From Actinomycetota bacterium (GTDB lineage Bacteria; Actinomycetota; Actinomycetes; Actinomycetales; Cellulomonadaceae), in the NCBI GenBank assembly GCA_018898235.1, contig JAHIJU010000133.1, positions 1-8,842 on the forward strand: a stretch of DNA of 8,842 nucleotides, written 5' to 3'. The notes under the pieces are model-generated. The model did not search any database, was not told where the DNA came from, and worked only from the letters and a program-made list of their open reading frames with translations. The translations under genes and the position numbers were made by a program. This document shows positions 7,869-8,842 of the stretch, piece by piece (the first letter of the stretch is position 1; each line of letters opens with the position of its first letter).

Positions 7869-8516
7869 GTGACATCGGCGCTCGTCCTGGTCGCGGCCTC
7901 GGGTCTGGCCCGAGAGGTGCTCGCCGTGCTCCGACAGGGCTCGGCGTACGACTGCATCGGCTTCCTGGACGACTCGCAGGCGCTCCCCGGAGCGACGGTG
8001 GACGGGCTGCCGGTGCTCGGCACGATCGAGGAGGCCTGGCGGTTGCCGGATGCGCACCTGCTGGTCTGCGCCGGACGGGGCGTGGTCCGGCGCGCGATCA
8101 TCTCGCGGCTGGCGGCCGCCGGGGTGGGACCGCAGCGGTATGCGACGGTCGTCCACCCGCGGGTCGAGGTCCCGGACGGGTGCCGGATCGGGCGCGGCTC
8201 GATCCTGCTGGCCGGTGTGGTGCTCACCGCGGCGGTCGACGTGGGTGAGCACGTCGTGGTGATGCCGAACGTGACCCTCACCCACGACTGCGTGCTGGAG
8301 GACGATGCCACCGTGTGCGCCGGGGTTGCGCTCGGCGGCGGGGTCGTGGTCGGCTCGGGTGCCTACCTGGGGATGGGCTCGACCGTGCGGGAGAACCGGC
8401 GCGTCGGCTCCCGGGCGACCCTCGGCATGGGGTCGGTGCTGCTCACAGATCTTCCCGACGACCAGGTGTGGGCGGGTGTTCCCGCCCGTCCGCTGACTGC
8501 CCGCGCCCCGCAGTGA
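7869..8516 (+). CDS. NeuD/PglD-type sugar acyltransferase (left-handed beta-helix)
   Basis: Read from GTG 7869 the protein has 215 residues, normal for NeuD/PglD acetyltransferases. An N-terminal PglD_N-like Rossmann segment opens with LVLVAASGLAREVL and continues with IGFLDD and VLGTIEE. From about residue 95 come hexapeptide repeats that form a left-handed beta-helix. His139 in THDCVLEDD is the likely catalytic base, by analogy with PglD. WAGVPARP ends the helix as in most family members. A longer in-frame GTG at 7848 exists, but it would add seven residues not expected by the family and overlap the previous gene. GTG 7869 sits one base after the aminotransferase stop (TGAcGTG). No Shine-Dalgarno is visible for either start, so translation is probably coupled. 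The probable role is acetylation of the amino sugar made by the neighbouring aminotransferase, using acetyl-CoA; another acyl group is possible. Confidence 0.9.
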   Translation: MTSALVLVAASGLAREVLAVLRQGSAYDCIGFLDDSQALPGATVDGLPVLGTIEEAWRLPDAHLLVCAGRGVVRRAIISRLAAAGVGPQRYATVVHPRVEVPDGCRIGRGSILLAGVVLTAAVDVGEHVVVMPNVTLTHDCVLEDDATVCAGVALGGGVVVGSGAYLGMGSTVRENRRVGSRATLGMGSVLLTDLPDDQVWAGVPARPLTARAPQ

Positions 8517-8525
8517 CGGCGCGGG
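8500..8525 (+). terminator. Perfect 8-bp GC hairpin spanning the acyltransferase stop codon
   Basis: CCCGCGCC at 8500-8507 pairs perfectly with GGCGCGGG at 8518-8525 around a ten-base loop that contains the stop codon TGA (8514-8516). There is no T-run after it and the next gene starts 43 bases downstream. It may act as a weak terminator, an RNA-stability element or nothing at all. Confidence 0.35.
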
Positions 8526-8558
8526 TCCGACCACCATCGACCAGGACCCAAGAAAGCA

Positions 8559-8562
8559 GAGG
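8559..8562 (+). promoter_or_regulatory. Ribosome binding site of the second aminotransferase gene
   Basis: GAGG within a purine-rich stretch (AAGAAAGCAGAGG) ends five bases before the ATG at 8568. It supports that start and shows this gene is translated independently of the acyltransferase gene. Confidence 0.6.
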
Positions 8563-8567
8563 CCACC

Positions 8568-8842
8568 ATGTCCGTGCCGTTCGTCGACCTGAAGGCTCAG
8601 CACGCGGAGGTCGCCTCCGAGGTGGACGCCGGCCTCGCGGAGGTGTTCGCCCGGACGGCATTCATCGGCGGTCCGGCCGTCGGCCGCTTCGAGGAGGCGT
8701 TCGCCGCCTACGTCGGCGTCCGGCACTGCGTCGGGGTCGGCAACGGGACCGATGCCCTCGAGCTGGCCTACCGCGCGGTCGGCGTGCGGCCCGGCGGTGA
8801 GGTGATCATCCCGGCGAACACCTTCATCGCGACCGCGGAGGC
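8568..8842 (+). CDS. Second DegT/DnrJ/EryC1/StrS family aminotransferase (3' partial)
   Basis: Only the first 91 residues are in the window; the frame is open at the right edge. The N-terminus reads PFVDLKAQH, then FIGGPAVGRFEEAFAAY, NGTDALEL and PANTFIATAEA. These are the standard opening motifs of sugar aminotransferases such as those of the WbpE/WlbC and FdtB/QdtB groups. The PLP lysine lies beyond the window, so activity cannot be checked. Its opening differs from the first aminotransferase in this operon, which begins INVMQPWFGPEEV, so the two are different subfamilies and not a recent duplication. It starts 51 bases after the acyltransferase stop, with its own ribosome binding site. It may aminate a second position of the same sugar or serve a separate sugar. 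Confidence 0.92.
   Translation, partial: MSVPFVDLKAQHAEVASEVDAGLAEVFARTAFIGGPAVGRFEEAFAAYVGVRHCVGVGNGTDALELAYRAVGVRPGGEVIIPANTFIATAE

Noticed and set aside
6575..8311. A 578-residue minus-strand frame opposite the aminotransferase and acyltransferase genes
   Set aside because: It is rich in Arg, Gly, Asp and His without structure, and overlaps two genes with complete catalytic motifs.

Overview
The window is high-GC DNA with strong G/C bias at third codon positions, GTG starts, and tightly packed genes all on the + strand. This fits an actinomycete (Actinomycetota). A Cellulomonas/Micrococcales-type host is possible from the overall look of the proteins, but I cannot prove genus or family from this sequence alone.

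Region 1 (1-4564) is one very large open frame, cut off at its 5' end by the window edge. It encodes most of a secreted-type multidomain protein. An N-terminal N,N-dimethylformamidase-beta-like domain comes first, then one Ig-like domain, then a tandem array of four DUF4082-type beta modules separated by three Big_5 (SbsA-type Ig-like) modules. It ends directly after the fourth DUF4082 module, with no sortase motif or membrane segment.

Region 2 (4565-4702) is a 138-base gap. It holds a GC-rich hairpin about 33 bases after the stop codon, then a clear Shine-Dalgarno sequence for the next gene. I saw no convincing sigma-70-type promoter.

Region 3 (4703-8842 and beyond) is a compact nucleotide-sugar biosynthesis operon. 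In order it encodes a Gfo/Idh/MocA oxidoreductase, an NAD-dependent epimerase/dehydratase (extended SDR), a DegT/DnrJ/EryC1/StrS aminotransferase, a NeuD/PglD-type sugar O/N-acyltransferase, and the start of a second DegT-family aminotransferase that runs off the 3' edge. The first four genes are joined by a 4-base overlap and two 1-base gaps, so translational coupling is likely. The second aminotransferase follows a 51-base gap with a perfect GC hairpin and its own ribosome binding site.

Together the operon enzymes have the activities needed to oxidise, epimerise, aminate and acylate a nucleotide-activated sugar, presumably for a cell-surface glycan. The exact sugar cannot be read from the window. 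The large extracellular protein upstream may act on or bind the same surface polymer, but that link rests only on adjacency and shared direction. I see no mobile element, CRISPR array, RNA gene or clearly new type of system. The least understood item is the large DMFase-like/DUF4082 protein.
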